From Natronocella acetinitrilica (lineage in GTDB: Bacteria; Pseudomonadota; Gammaproteobacteria; Nitrococcales; Aquisalimonadaceae), in contig NZ_JALJXV010000009.1 of the NCBI RefSeq assembly GCF_024170285.1, positions 62,001 to 126,000 of the forward strand: 64,000 bases of DNA, given 5' to 3'. The notes beneath the pieces are model-generated. The model had not been told where the DNA came from, ran no database searches, and saw only the letters and a list, made by a program, of their open reading frames with translations. This document shows positions 1-8,512 of this stretch, piece by piece. A program made the translations under genes and the position numbers. Every line of letters starts with the position of its first letter. Position 1 is the first letter of the stretch.

Positions 1-181
1 TCACCAGCCCATGGGATTCCAGTTTGCCGACCATGCGTGTGAGATCCTCGGCGATCGCCCAGCCCAGTGCGTCCGCCTGTTCCCGGGTCAGAGGTCCTGG
101 GGGCGGGGCGTTGCTTGCGCTTCGCTGGAAATCGAGCTCGACGGTGAGTACGCCGGGGGTGGCTGAAACCTGATCTTGCAT
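1..181 (-). CDS. hypothetical protein, N-terminal part only (cut by window edge)
   Basis: An open frame begins at the ATG at 181 (complement), with a GGAG about 6 nt upstream, and runs off position 1. About 60 residues are visible. They are hydrophilic, with a Pro-rich stretch near residues 25-32 (NAPPPGPL), then an amphipathic stretch around WAIAEDLTRMVGKLESHGL. There is no signal peptide or membrane segment. A longer overlapping frame from 291 is less likely because its composition is poor. I do not recognise the family. It is divergent from the H-NS gene and shares its AT-rich upstream region. Confidence 0.55.
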   Translation of the reverse strand, partial: MQDQVSATPGVLTVELDFQRSASNAPPPGPLTREQADALGWAIAEDLTRMVGKLESHGLV

Positions 182-483
182 GTCAACTCCGGTTTTGGGC
201 CGATATCAAACGCCGCGTCGCCAACCGTGTATACGGGCCGCGCCGAGGCGCAACTATACTCCGAACGGAAGTGCTGCCCAATGCCTGTCATGTTTTGAGG
301 TTTGAATTGGGTTGTCTTCCAATTGCCATGGTGATTCCGCCTTTTTATTGGGAGATATCAAAAAAAATTCTAATCCATAAAAAAATGCGCAATAATGGCG
401 CTGCTTAATGGTATCGGTCGGCTACAGGCAGTCTCCCATGCTGCCTTGTCGATCGCAGTTTGTCGGGTTCTCGAGGAGAAGTA
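182..483. promoter_or_regulatory. AT-rich region between divergent genes (H-NS promoter region)
   Basis: No gene is supported here. Positions about 300-400 are clearly more AT-rich than the surroundings, with a run of seven A at 360-366 and TCCATAAAAAAATGCGC just after. H-NS-type genes are commonly autoregulated through such curved AT-rich DNA, so this is the likely promoter and self-binding region. That role is inference. I could not fix a -35/-10 pair with confidence. Confidence 0.4.
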
Positions 484-801
484 ATGGATCTTTCAAAGTA
501 CAACCCACAGCAACTCAAGCAATTGAAAAAAGATATCGACAAGGAGCTCAATCGTCGGCGCAAGGAAGATGTCAAGGAAGCTCAGAAAGAGCTAAAGAAC
601 ATAGCAGAGCGATTCGGCATCACGGTTCAGGACCTTGTTGCTGGTGCCGCGGGCGTCAAGACAGCAAAGAAACCGGCTCAGGTCAAATTCCGCCATCCCG
701 ACGACCCGTCAAAAGGGTGGAGTGGTCGCGGTCGCAAGCCTTCCTGGATCAAGGAGTGGGAACAAAAAGGTCGTTCCCTGGACGCGCTCAAGGTCGATTG
801 A
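484..801 (+). CDS. H-NS family nucleoid-associated protein
   Basis: 105 residues, the usual length for H-NS/MvaT-like histone-family proteins. Residues about 1-50 are charged and helical (oligomerisation part), followed by a linker and a C-terminal DNA-binding domain. That domain carries the diagnostic AT-hook-like motif WSGRGRKPSWI at residues 79-89. The start at 484 is chosen because GAGGAG lies 6-10 nt before it; a GTG further upstream would skip this site. The protein would bind AT-rich DNA, compact the nucleoid and silence foreign genes, which is relevant to the lower-GC accessory patch near 43-44 kb. A strong hairpin follows the stop. Confidence 0.93.
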   Translation: MDLSKYNPQQLKQLKKDIDKELNRRRKEDVKEAQKELKNIAERFGITVQDLVAGAAGVKTAKKPAQVKFRHPDDPSKGWSGRGRKPSWIKEWEQKGRSLDALKVD

Positions 802-819
802 TCCGCCATTTCCCGCGTC

Positions 820-845
820 GCCCTGCGCGAACTATCGCGCAGGGC
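820..845. terminator. hairpin between convergent H-NS and yadH genes
   Basis: A perfect 11-bp stem (GCCCTGCGCGA / TCGCGCAGGGC) with a 4-nt ACTA loop lies between the two convergent stops. There is no proper T run, only CTCATTCTC on the plus side, so it is probably a shared, weak or Rho-assisted terminator. Confidence 0.6.
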
Positions 846-856
846 CTCATTCTCGC

Positions 857-1630
857 CTAAGACCGTAATCCCACTCCACGCTCCAGCAGCCAGAGGCTGA
901 AACCTGCCAACGCAACAATGAATGCAATAATGATTGCGTAGGCGAACCAGATGTTGATATCCGACGTGCCCAGAATGCCGTAACGGAAGGCATTCACCAT
1001 ATAAAGTATCGGATTCATCATGGAAACGTGTCGCCAGAAGTCAGGTAGCAGCGTCACTGAGTAAAAGACACCGCCCAGGTAGGTGAGGGGTGTCAGCACG
1101 AAGGTCGGTACAATCGAGATATCATCGAACTTTCGCGCGAATACGCCGTTGATAAAGCCCCCGAGCGAGAACAGCACTGCTGTCAGGAAAATCACCGAGA
1201 TAGTAATGGTGATGCTGTGAATGGGCATGCGCGTGAACAAAAGTGAAACGATGGTCACGATGAGGCCAATCAATAGGCCGCGTCCGACACCGCCGGCGAC
1301 ATAGCCCAGGAGAATTACCGCATTCGGTGTGGGCGAGACCATGATCTCTTCCACATGTCGTTGGAACTTTGCTCCGAAAAAAGAAGAGACGACATTGGCA
1401 TATGAATTCGTGATCACCGCCATCATGATGATGCCGGGCACAATAAAATCGATGTAGGTGTAGCCGTCCATCGATCCGATTCGCGGCCCGATTAGATTGC
1501 CGAAGATCACAAAGTACAGGGCCATGGTGATGGCGGGAGGAACAAGAGTCTGCACCCAGATCCGCAGATAGCGATGGGTCTCCTTTGAGGCGATGGTTAG
1601 CAGAGCGGTGAGCGAGCGTTGCCAGTACAT
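857..1630 (-). CDS. yadH: ABC-2 type transporter permease, YadH-like
   Basis: 257 residues with about six hydrophobic segments typical of ABC2_membrane proteins. Visible conserved parts are the N-terminal KETHRYLRIWVQTLVPPAI, the loop with GPRIGSMDGYTYIDFIVPGI, and the C-terminal PLTYLGGVFYSVTLLP followed by NPILYMVNAFRYGILG. These match E. coli YadH. It is the membrane half of an exporter and sits 19 bp downstream of its ATPase on the same strand, so the two form an operon. The substrate is unknown. The ABC-2 class exports polysaccharides, lipids or drugs. Confidence 0.9.
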   Translation of the reverse strand: MYWQRSLTALLTIASKETHRYLRIWVQTLVPPAITMALYFVIFGNLIGPRIGSMDGYTYIDFIVPGIIMMAVITNSYANVVSSFFGAKFQRHVEEIMVSPTPNAVILLGYVAGGVGRGLLIGLIVTIVSLLFTRMPIHSITITISVIFLTAVLFSLGGFINGVFARKFDDISIVPTFVLTPLTYLGGVFYSVTLLPDFWRHVSMMNPILYMVNAFRYGILGTSDINIWFAYAIIIAFIVALAGFSLWLLERGVGLRS

Positions 1631-1649
1631 GGTGGTCTCCGATTCGATA

Positions 1650-2582
1650 TCAGGACGCCTGGGCCGCGTGGTTCTGCTGAAGCATGCGCAGAAAGAGCTC
1701 TTCCAGCCGGTTGGACTTGTTCTTCATACCCGTCACTTCGACCCCTTGCGCTGAAAGTTCGGTGAACAGGTGACTAAGGCTCTGGCCGCGACTCACCTCC
1801 ACTTCCAGTTGTTTCGGTGCCAGCAAAGTTACTGCGTAGTCGGTCAGTGCTGGGGGTTCGCCCATGGCGGTACTTGTGTCGAGGATGAAGGCCTGGGTGC
1901 TCAGCCTTTCAAGCAGGGACTGGGTGTCCGTATCCTCGATAAGCCGCCCCTCGTCGATGATGGCGATCCGGCGACAGAGGCTCTCCGCCTCTTCCAGGTA
2001 GTGCGTGGTCAAAATGATGGTCACGCCCTCATCGCGGTTGATGCGGCGCAGAAATTGCCACATCGAGCGGCGGACCTCGATATCCACTCCGGCGGTGGGC
2101 TCGTCCAGGATCAGCAGCTTCGGGCCGTGTATCAGCGCCCGGGCGATCATCAGGCGCCGCTTCATGCCACCGGACAGGGTTCGCGAGACCGCGTGGCGTT
2201 TTTCCCACAGATCGAGTTCCCGCAGGAAACGCTCGAGGCGTGAACGTGCCTCCTTTCGGGGCATGCCGTAGTAGCCCGCCTGATTCAGTACGATCTGCTC
2301 CACGGTTTCGAAGTTGTTGAAATTGAACTCCTGGGGAACCAGGCCGAGTTGGCTTTTCGCCTCCCATGGTTTCGCCATGAGATCGTGTCCCATGACCTCG
2401 ATTCGGCCACCGCTTGGCGTGACCAGCGAGCTTACGATACCGATTAGCGTCGATTTTCCCGCGCCGTTGGGGCCGAGCAGACCGAAAAACTCCCCCTGCT
2501 CAACATCGAGGGTGATTTCGCGCAGGGCAACCACCCCGGACTTGTACGTCTTGGAAAGCTGATGCAGCGACAGCGCTTTCAT
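1650..2582 (-). CDS. yadG: ABC transporter ATPase, YadG-like
   Basis: 310 residues from the ATG at 2582, which has AAGGA upstream; the frame stays open further upstream but without coding character. Walker A GPNGAGKST is at residues 37-45, the signature LSGGM at 136-140 and Walker B LLILDEP at 156-162, followed by a C-terminal tail typical of the CcmA/YadG group. It energises the YadH permease encoded just downstream. Family length is about 308 residues, so it is complete. Confidence 0.92.
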   Translation of the reverse strand: MKALSLHQLSKTYKSGVVALREITLDVEQGEFFGLLGPNGAGKSTLIGIVSSLVTPSGGRIEVMGHDLMAKPWEAKSQLGLVPQEFNFNNFETVEQIVLNQAGYYGMPRKEARSRLERFLRELDLWEKRHAVSRTLSGGMKRRLMIARALIHGPKLLILDEPTAGVDIEVRRSMWQFLRRINRDEGVTIILTTHYLEEAESLCRRIAIIDEGRLIEDTDTQSLLERLSTQAFILDTSTAMGEPPALTDYAVTLLAPKQLEVEVSRGQSLSHLFTELSAQGVEVTGMKNKSNRLEELFLRMLQQNHAAQAS

Positions 2583-2883
2583 GGTGACGTTCCTTGAGCG
2601 GCCGTGGGTCAGTGTGCCCGGACCACCGTTGCGGTTTTCAAAAAGGCGCATAAGTCTACCGGGGTGCCGTAAGCATGAATAGGGAGGCTGGGGGAACGTT
2701 TCCCTGTTGGCGGCGGTCGGAGCACCACAACAATAAACAGGCCTGGCCGGTTGAAGTCGTTGAAAAGCGACTATAAAACCGACACTTGCTTGACAGGGCT
2801 CCGGCCGACACTGGTATGGTGAGCGGCTAAGTCGACAATTCACTGGCTACATTGAGAGCCATCGACAGGAGATAGAACGCGTC
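2583..2883. other. 301-bp divergent intergenic region, no gene seen
   Basis: It lies between the start of the YadGH operon and the Gln-rich protein gene on the other strand, so it should hold both promoters. A readable frame runs through part of it as an extension of yadG, but lacks family homology and a ribosome site. An AGGAGA lies at 2867-2872, somewhat far (about 11 nt) from the downstream ATG. Confidence 0.4.
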
Positions 2884-3414
2884 ATGATGCGTCTAGTCTG
2901 TGCACGTAATTTCATAGTGGCAGGAATCGCCATGCTGGCGTTTGCCTTCACCGGGTCCGCAATGGCCCAGCAGCAGGGACAGGAAGAGATCCAGCAACTG
3001 CAGCAGCGGTTGATCCAGATCCAGCAGCAGGCCGTTGAGAACAATCCGGAGCTGCAGGATCAGGCTGAAGAACTCGAGAGCATGGTTCGCAGCACCATGG
3101 AAGATGCAGGGTTCGATCCGGATGGAGCCATCGCGCGATTGGAGCAGATCCAGGCGGAATTCGAAGCCGAGGGAACTAGCGACGATCAGCGTCAGGCCAT
3201 GATGGAAGAAGCTCAGGAGATCCAGATGGACCTCCAGCAGGGACAGCAGATGGCCCTGCAGGATGAGCAGGTCATTGCTGCCCAGCAGAGCTTCGAAGAT
3301 AACCTGATGGATGCCATGCGGGCCGAGGATCCGGACACGGACGAGTTGCTTGCCCGCTTTGACGAACTGCGGTCGCAGATGGAACAGCAGTTCCAGCAGC
3401 AACAGCCGCAGTAA
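2884..3414 (+). CDS. secreted Gln/Glu-rich coiled-coil protein, unknown function
   Basis: 176 residues. A Sec signal peptide is clear: MMRLVCAR, a hydrophobic core (FIVAGIAMLAFAFTG), then SAMAQ with cleavage expected after AMA at about residue 28. The mature part is almost entirely helical and very rich in Gln and Glu, with heptad-like repeats (IQQLQQRLIQIQQQ, AQEIQMDLQQGQQM), so a periplasmic coiled coil is likely. I recognise no domain. Low-complexity Gln runs end the protein (QQFQQQQPQ). A hairpin lies 24 bp downstream. Confidence 0.75.
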   Translation: MMRLVCARNFIVAGIAMLAFAFTGSAMAQQQGQEEIQQLQQRLIQIQQQAVENNPELQDQAEELESMVRSTMEDAGFDPDGAIARLEQIQAEFEAEGTSDDQRQAMMEEAQEIQMDLQQGQQMALQDEQVIAAQQSFEDNLMDAMRAEDPDTDELLARFDELRSQMEQQFQQQQPQ

Positions 3415-3437
3415 GCATAACCGCAGCGTGTGAAAAG

Positions 3438-3463
3438 CCGCCGTGGGCATTGGCCCACGGCGG
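3438..3463. terminator. hairpin downstream of the Gln-rich protein gene
   Basis: A perfect 11-bp stem (CCGCCGTGGGC / GCCCACGGCGG) with an ATTG loop. It is preceded by GAAAAG and followed by TTGCATA rather than a T tract, and stands only 15 bp before the next start codon. It could be a terminator or attenuator between the two genes. Confidence 0.55.
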
Positions 3464-3478
3464 TTGCATAATAGGGCA

Positions 3479-3889
3479 ATGGAACTGACCCTCTCTACGC
3501 CAGCACTACTCTTTCCCGCAGTCTCTCTGTTACTGCTCGCCTATACCAACCGCTTCCTCGCCTTGGCCGCCTTGATTCGCGACCTGCAGTCGAAATACCG
3601 CGACACCCACGATCGGTTGCTGATGGGACAGATCGATAACCTCCGCCGCCGGGTCATCCTGATTCGCTCCATGCAGACAGCGGGTGTGGCCAGTCTGTTT
3701 CTCTGCGTTTTCTGCATGTTCCTGCTGTTTGCCGGCTTCATTCTTCTGGGAAAACTTATTTTTGGCCTGAGTCTGATTTTGCTGATGGTGTCGCTTGGTC
3801 TGTCCGTACGGGAGATCCAGATGTCGGTTACGGCCCTGAACCTCCAACTCAGTGACCTCGAGGAAGAGCGCCGACAGGGCGGTCGCTGA
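3479..3889 (+). CDS. DUF2721 family membrane protein
   Basis: 136 residues from the ATG at 3479; a frame-open upstream start at 3443 lies inside the hairpin and was not chosen. The layout is that of DUF2721: an N-terminal hydrophobic segment (LLFPAVSLLLLAYTNRFLAL), a charged cytoplasmic stretch with LIRDLQSKYRDTHDRLL, two hydrophobic segments (ASLFLCVFCMFLLFAGFIL and IFGLSLILLMVSLGLSV), and a charged C-terminus. Function is unknown for the whole family. Confidence 0.8.
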   Translation: MELTLSTPALLFPAVSLLLLAYTNRFLALAALIRDLQSKYRDTHDRLLMGQIDNLRRRVILIRSMQTAGVASLFLCVFCMFLLFAGFILLGKLIFGLSLILLMVSLGLSVREIQMSVTALNLQLSDLEEERRQGGR

Positions 3890-3925
3890 ACTGGCGAGAG
3901 AGATGGTGTAGAGCTTGATTGGACA

Positions 3926-3947
3926 AATAGTCCGATAATGGACTAAT
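3926..3947. promoter_or_regulatory. inverted-repeat operator candidate upstream of the hydroquinone reductase gene
   Basis: AGTCC-GATAAT-GGACT forms a perfect 5-bp repeat with a 6-nt spacer, extended to 7 of 8 matches per arm (AATAGTCC / GGACTAAT). TTGGAC at 3919-3924 and TAATAT at 3944-3949 could be the promoter elements, so a regulator bound here would overlap the promoter. The symmetry is seen; which regulator (MarR- or LysR-type are usual for this enzyme) is inference. Confidence 0.4.
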
Positions 3948-3990
3948 ATCGTCCACATTGAATGCTTGCTCCGCATTGACTGGAGGTCCC

Positions 3991-4953
3991 ATGGGCGGTC
4001 GACTCATCGAAGGTGTCTGGTACCAGCAGGGCTACGAGCCGGACGACAAAGGGCGCTTTGTCCGGCAGCAGTCGAAGTTTCGTAACTGGGTGCGTGACGT
4101 CGAAGGCGAGCGCTTTCGTCCGGAAGGCGGTCGATACCATCTGTACGTGTCCCACGCCTGCCCGTGGGCACATCGCACGCTGATCATGCGCCGCCTGAAG
4201 GGTCTGGATACGGCGATTCCCGTCTCAGTCGTGCATCCGCTTATGCTGGAAGAGGGTTGGGAGTTCAAGGACTGGCCTGGCAGCACGCCGGATCCGGTGC
4301 ACAATGCTCGCTACATGCGCGACGTCTATACGGCCGCCGATCCCGAATTCACTGGCCGGGTCACCGTCCCGGTGCTGTGGGATCGTCGCGAGAACACCAT
4401 CGTCAACAACGAGTCCCGTGAAATCCTGCGCATGTTTGACCATGAATGGAACAGCGTGGCGCAGGACACCACGGATTATGCACCGGAAGATCTGATGGAC
4501 GAAGTAGAGCGTGTCATCGACGCAATCTACGAGCCCATCAACAACGGGGTGTACAAATGCGGGTTTGCCCAGTCCCAGGAGGCCTACGACGAGGCCGGTG
4601 ATGCGCTCTATGCAGCGCTTGACCATTGGGATGAAGTGCTTGGCGGGCAGCGCTTTGTGGCTGGAAACAGGGTGACAGAGGCGGATATCTGCCTTTTCAC
4701 CACCCTTGTGCGCTTCGACGCGGTCTACTCAGTGCACTTCAAGTGCTCGGAACGTCGTATCGCCGACTACCCCAACCTTTGGAATTATGTGAAGGATCTC
4801 TACCAGCGCCCCGGTTTCGGTGATACCACGAATATGGACCATATTCGCAATCACTATTACCGCAGTCATGAATTCATCAACCCGACGCGCATCGTCTCCC
4901 GGATGCCGCGGATCGACTTCAACGAAGCTCATGATCGGGACCGGTTTGCGTGA
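3991..4953 (+). CDS. yqjG: glutathionyl-hydroquinone reductase (Xi-class GST)
   Basis: 320 residues from the ATG at 3991, which has a strong GGAGGT 4-9 nt upstream. The N-terminal thioredoxin-like part holds SHACPWAHR with the nucleophilic Cys57, diagnostic of the YqjG/EcM4 group. A C-terminal all-helical GST domain follows with FVAGNRVTEADICLFTTLVRFDAVY. These cytosolic enzymes reduce glutathionyl-hydroquinones, releasing glutathione and protecting against quinone stress. Length and motifs agree with the family. It appears monocistronic with its own promoter and palindromic operator candidate. The assignment is firm at family level; the physiological substrate is unknown. Confidence 0.92.
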   Translation: MGGRLIEGVWYQQGYEPDDKGRFVRQQSKFRNWVRDVEGERFRPEGGRYHLYVSHACPWAHRTLIMRRLKGLDTAIPVSVVHPLMLEEGWEFKDWPGSTPDPVHNARYMRDVYTAADPEFTGRVTVPVLWDRRENTIVNNESREILRMFDHEWNSVAQDTTDYAPEDLMDEVERVIDAIYEPINNGVYKCGFAQSQEAYDEAGDALYAALDHWDEVLGGQRFVAGNRVTEADICLFTTLVRFDAVYSVHFKCSERRIADYPNLWNYVKDLYQRPGFGDTTNMDHIRNHYYRSHEFINPTRIVSRMPRIDFNEAHDRDRFA

Positions 4954-5000
4954 CGATCTACGGGTGAGTCGACCAGCAGGGCGATTCACCCGCACAAACG

Positions 5001-5366
5001 TCAGAGTTCCGGGTAGTCGCTATCCAGATCGCTGAGCAGGCTGCGCAGCATGCGCTGCTCCTGCAAGTCCTCGATCCGTCGCCGATGCGATACCGCATCG
5101 GCTCTGCGGCCATTTAGACTTCGATGCGAGCGGTGGTTGTCTGTCTGATCCCACCGATCCTCGAAATCCCCGTCACCTTCCGCTCCGATCAGGTCGGATT
5201 CATCACGCACGCGACGAGCCATCTCTACACCCTCGAGCGCCCAAGGACAGCGGCTCCGAACCGCCACTTCCGCGCCGCGACGGAAGACCGTTCTCGGCCG
5301 GATACGCGCTATATACACGTAGTGCGGGAGCTTGAAAAGTGCCTGATGCGCTGCGGGGATGTCCAA
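5001..5366 (-). CDS. small hypothetical protein downstream of xseA
   Basis: A 121-residue frame starts 4 nt after the xseA stop with a TTG codon and only a weak CGAG upstream, so translation would depend on coupling to xseA. The first 60 residues look protein-like (ALFKLPHYVYIARIRPRTV, then RCPWALEGVEMARRVRDES). The second half is highly charged and ends DLDSDYPEL. I do not recognise it and it is not XseB. It may be a real coupled gene or a chance frame; nothing else explains the 400 bp between xseA and the GST gene. Confidence 0.4.
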   Translation of the reverse strand: MDIPAAHQALFKLPHYVYIARIRPRTVFRRGAEVAVRSRCPWALEGVEMARRVRDESDLIGAEGDGDFEDRWDQTDNHRSHRSLNGRRADAVSHRRRIEDLQEQRMLRSLLSDLDSDYPEL

Positions 5367-5370
5367 CTCG

Positions 5371-6771
5371 TTATTTCGGTAGCAGGGGTGTCTCCGGCGC
5401 TACATTGACGACTGGTTCAACGTCCTCGACGCGGCAGTGCAGGGCGCCCTTGCCGAGGGTTGCAACGATCCTGTCGCCCGGGGTGGCGGCTCCCGCCTCC
5501 CGGACGACGCGGCCCTGCTGATCGCGGACAATGGCGTAACCCCGGGCCACTGTCGCCAGGGGGCTCACCGCCTCCAACTCGCGGGCAAGCCCGCCAAGGT
5601 GACGCACTCTTGGGTCATGGCCATTGCGCCAGCTGTTTCGCAACCGCTGACCAAGCTGCTGGATCTGCTCCCGGTATTGCTGCAATCGTTTCCGTGGGTG
5701 CTGGGCGGTCAACCGCTGCTGAGCCGCATGCAGGCGCTGGGCATCGCGGCGCGACAAACGGTTCATGGCCGCTGCCAGCCTGAGTTGCAGTTCATCCAGC
5801 CGTTGGCTGTTGTCCCGCAGGCGACGCGCCGGGTGCTCCCGTGCAAGGCGCCGCTCCAGTGTCGACAGACGTTCGGCTTGCCTGCTCAGCTTCAGGTGGA
5901 TTCGCTGTGCAAGCCGGCTGGAGAGGCTGCCGATCCGATCAAGTAGGGCGGCGCCATCCGGGCTCAGCAGTTCGGCGGCGGCTGATGGTGTTGCGGCGCG
6001 GTGATCTGCCACGAAGTCGCTGATGCTGAAATCGATCTCGTGCCCCACGGCGCTCACCACCGGCAGTGAGCAGGCGGCAATGGCGCGGGCCACGATTTCC
6101 TCATTGAATGCCCAAAGATCCTCCAGAGAACCACCGCCCCGGGTCAGGAGCAGGGCGTCGACTTCCTGCCTGTTGTCGGCGAGCTTCAGCATGTCGGCAA
6201 TGGCTTGCGCTGCGCCGCTGCCCTGCACAGGGACCGGGTAGATCAGTACGTCAATACCGGGGAAGCGCCGGCCCAGCGCATGCAACACATCGCGAATGGC
6301 GGCACCGCTGGGGGAGGTGACCACCCCTATGCGCTTCGGGAACGGTGGAAGAGCCTGCTTGCGCACCGGATCGAACAGGCCCTCACGTTCCAGGCGGGTC
6401 TTCAGTTCCTCGAACTGTCGGCGCAGCGCGCCGTCGCCGGCCTCTTCCAGGCTGTCGATGATCAGCTGATAGTCGCCACGGGGCTCGAACAGGCTGATCC
6501 GGCCCCGGGCAAGGACTTGCGCGCCATTGGAGGGCCGAAACCGCAGCAGCCGGTTGCGGCCCTTGAACATGGCGCAGCGGATCTGGGCGCGACTGTCCTT
6601 GAGGGTGAAATAGAGGTGACCGGATGCTGGTTGGGCCAGGTTTGAGATTTCTCCTTCCACCCAGAGGAGCGGCAGCCCCTGTTCAAGCAGATCGCGGACC
6701 TCCCGGTTCAACTGGGACACCGTGAGCACAGCGCGGTCGGGGGGTTGATGTTGCAAGGTATTTTCGGCCAT
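5371..6771 (-). CDS. xseA: exodeoxyribonuclease VII large subunit
   Basis: 466 residues, normal for XseA. The N-terminal OB-fold (residues about 20-115, with [29 protein letters not shown] and [18 protein letters not shown]) is followed by the catalytic domain with [31 protein letters not shown] and SAVGHEIDF, all diagnostic. A long coiled-coil region comes next, then the C-terminal segment [11 protein letters not shown]. With XseB (not in this window) it degrades single-stranded DNA into oligonucleotides in the cytoplasm. It is divergent from guaB, an arrangement common in gammaproteobacteria. Confidence 0.96.
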   Translation of the reverse strand: MAENTLQHQPPDRAVLTVSQLNREVRDLLEQGLPLLWVEGEISNLAQPASGHLYFTLKDSRAQIRCAMFKGRNRLLRFRPSNGAQVLARGRISLFEPRGDYQLIIDSLEEAGDGALRRQFEELKTRLEREGLFDPVRKQALPPFPKRIGVVTSPSGAAIRDVLHALGRRFPGIDVLIYPVPVQGSGAAQAIADMLKLADNRQEVDALLLTRGGGSLEDLWAFNEEIVARAIAACSLPVVSAVGHEIDFSISDFVADHRAATPSAAAELLSPDGAALLDRIGSLSSRLAQRIHLKLSRQAERLSTLERRLAREHPARRLRDNSQRLDELQLRLAAAMNRLSRRDAQRLHAAQQRLTAQHPRKRLQQYREQIQQLGQRLRNSWRNGHDPRVRHLGGLARELEAVSPLATVARGYAIVRDQQGRVVREAGAATPGDRIVATLGKGALHCRVEDVEPVVNVAPETPLLPK

Positions 6772-6996
6772 CGCGGCATGATACCTGCGATGGCCCGAGC
6801 CTTGCCATTATGGCGCGTAGGCCATTGGTCGTTTACGGCGAGGGGCAAGAGTTCTTATACTAGTCGGCTTACTCAAGGAGCGGTGCCGCACTGCCGCAAG
6901 ACGCCCGGGGCAGGTCACCCAGACCGCTTGACCGGGCATAAGTCGATCGCTACTTGGGCTACCGGCCTACCCACTCCCCGGATGCAAGGTGTCTCG

Positions 6997-8460
6997 ATGA
7001 TTCGAATTGCTCAGGAAGCACTGACCTTCGACGACGTGCTGCTGTTGCCCGCCTATTCCGCCGTGCTGCCCCGCGAGGTGCAGCTCCAGTCCATGGTCAC
7101 ACGTGAGATCACGATCAACATTCCATTGCTGTCGGCAGCCATGGACACGGTCACCGAAGCGCGGCTTGCCATCGCCCTGGCCGAGCAGGGCGGCATTGGC
7201 GTGGTGCACAAGAATATCGGTGTCGCCGAGCAGGCGGAGCACGTCCGTCGGGTCAAGAAATTTGAAAGTGGAGTGATCAAGGAGCCCATCTCGGTCACCC
7301 CGGATACCACCATCGGCGATGTGCTCGCCCTGACGCGCGCGCACAGCATCTCCGGGGTTCCGGTGACGGATGGCGAGCGACTGGCGGGTATCGTTACCAG
7401 TCGGGATCTGCGGTTCGAGACGCGCCATGATGCGCCGGTGCGCGAGATCATGACCGGGCGCGATCGCCTGGTGACTGTTAAGGAAGGCGCGAGCCGCGGG
7501 GAAGTCCTCGATCTGATGCATCGCCACCGGATCGAGAAGGTGTTGGTGGTGGACGATGACTTCCGGCTGCGTGGGTTGATCACTGTCAAGGATATCCAGA
7601 AAGCCAAGGATTTCCCCAATGCCTGCAAGGACGAGCAGGGGCGCCTGCGTGTCGGCGCGGCGGTTGGCACTGGTGGAGACACCGAAGAGCGGGTTGATGC
7701 CCTGGCCAGGGCCGGGGTGGACATGGTGGTGGTGGACACCGCTCATGGCCACACCAAGGGTGTGATGGACCGGGTGCGCTGGATCAAGCAGCACTATCCC
7801 GAGGTGCAGGTGATCGGCGGCAACATCGCCACCGGAGACGCAGCACTGGCATTGGTCGAGGCCGGTGCCGATGCGGTCAAGGTGGGAATTGGGCCCGGTT
7901 CCATCTGTACAACCCGCGTCGTCGCGGGTGTCGGTGTTCCGCAGATCACTGCCGTTGCCAATGTGGCGGCCGCCCTGAAAGGCACCGATGTACCACTGAT
8001 CGCCGATGGCGGCATTCGTTATTCGGGTGATCTGGCAAAGGCGCTTGCCGCCGGCGCGCATGTGGCCATGGTGGGTGGCATGCTGGCCGGTACCGAAGAG
8101 GCGCCAGGTGAGGTGGAGCTGTTCCAGGGCCGCAGCTACAAGTCCTATCGCGGCATGGGTTCCATGGGTGCCATGCAGCAGGGCTCCAGCGACCGCTACT
8201 TCCAGGACACGGTCGAAGAAGTGGAAAAGCTGGTGCCGGAGGGCATCGAAGGGCGTGTGCCCTACAAGGGCAGCATGGTGGCCATCGTCCATCAGTTAAT
8301 GGGTGGCTTGCGCGCCAGCATGGGCTACGTCGGTTGCGCGAGCATGGAGGAAATGCGCACCCGGCCGGAATTCGTGCGCATTACCGGAGCCGGCGTGCGG
8401 GAAAGCCATGTGCACGACGTCTCGATCACCAAGGAAGCGCCCAACTATCGCAGCGACTGA
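6997..8460 (+). CDS. guaB: inosine-5'-monophosphate dehydrogenase
   Basis: 487 residues from the ATG at 6997, which has AAGG shortly upstream; the frame extends further upstream but the family starts at [20 protein letters not shown] barrel is interrupted by a CBS pair at about residues 95-205. The catalytic loop GPGSICTTR carries Cys at about residue 304, and the flap holds [10 protein letters not shown]. The enzyme oxidises IMP to XMP with NAD+, the first committed step to GMP. It lies 52 bp upstream of guaA in the classic guaBA operon. A long open frame on the opposite strand is a shadow. Confidence 0.97.
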   Translation: MIRIAQEALTFDDVLLLPAYSAVLPREVQLQSMVTREITINIPLLSAAMDTVTEARLAIALAEQGGIGVVHKNIGVAEQAEHVRRVKKFESGVIKEPISVTPDTTIGDVLALTRAHSISGVPVTDGERLAGIVTSRDLRFETRHDAPVREIMTGRDRLVTVKEGASRGEVLDLMHRHRIEKVLVVDDDFRLRGLITVKDIQKAKDFPNACKDEQGRLRVGAAVGTGGDTEERVDALARAGVDMVVVDTAHGHTKGVMDRVRWIKQHYPEVQVIGGNIATGDAALALVEAGADAVKVGIGPGSICTTRVVAGVGVPQITAVANVAAALKGTDVPLIADGGIRYSGDLAKALAAGAHVAMVGGMLAGTEEAPGEVELFQGRSYKSYRGMGSMGAMQQGSSDRYFQDTVEEVEKLVPEGIEGRVPYKGSMVAIVHQLMGGLRASMGYVGCASMEEMRTRPEFVRITGAGVRESHVHDVSITKEAPNYRSD

Positions 8461-8512
8461 ATCGCAGGGCGCCCCGGTGCCGCCGTTATAGATACGATCC
8501 AGCAGGAGTTCC

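Noticed and set aside
6967-8292. 441-codon open frame antisense to guaB
   Set aside because: It mirrors a highly conserved GC-rich gene, has no recognisable content and is rich in His and Gln, as is typical of antisense shadows.
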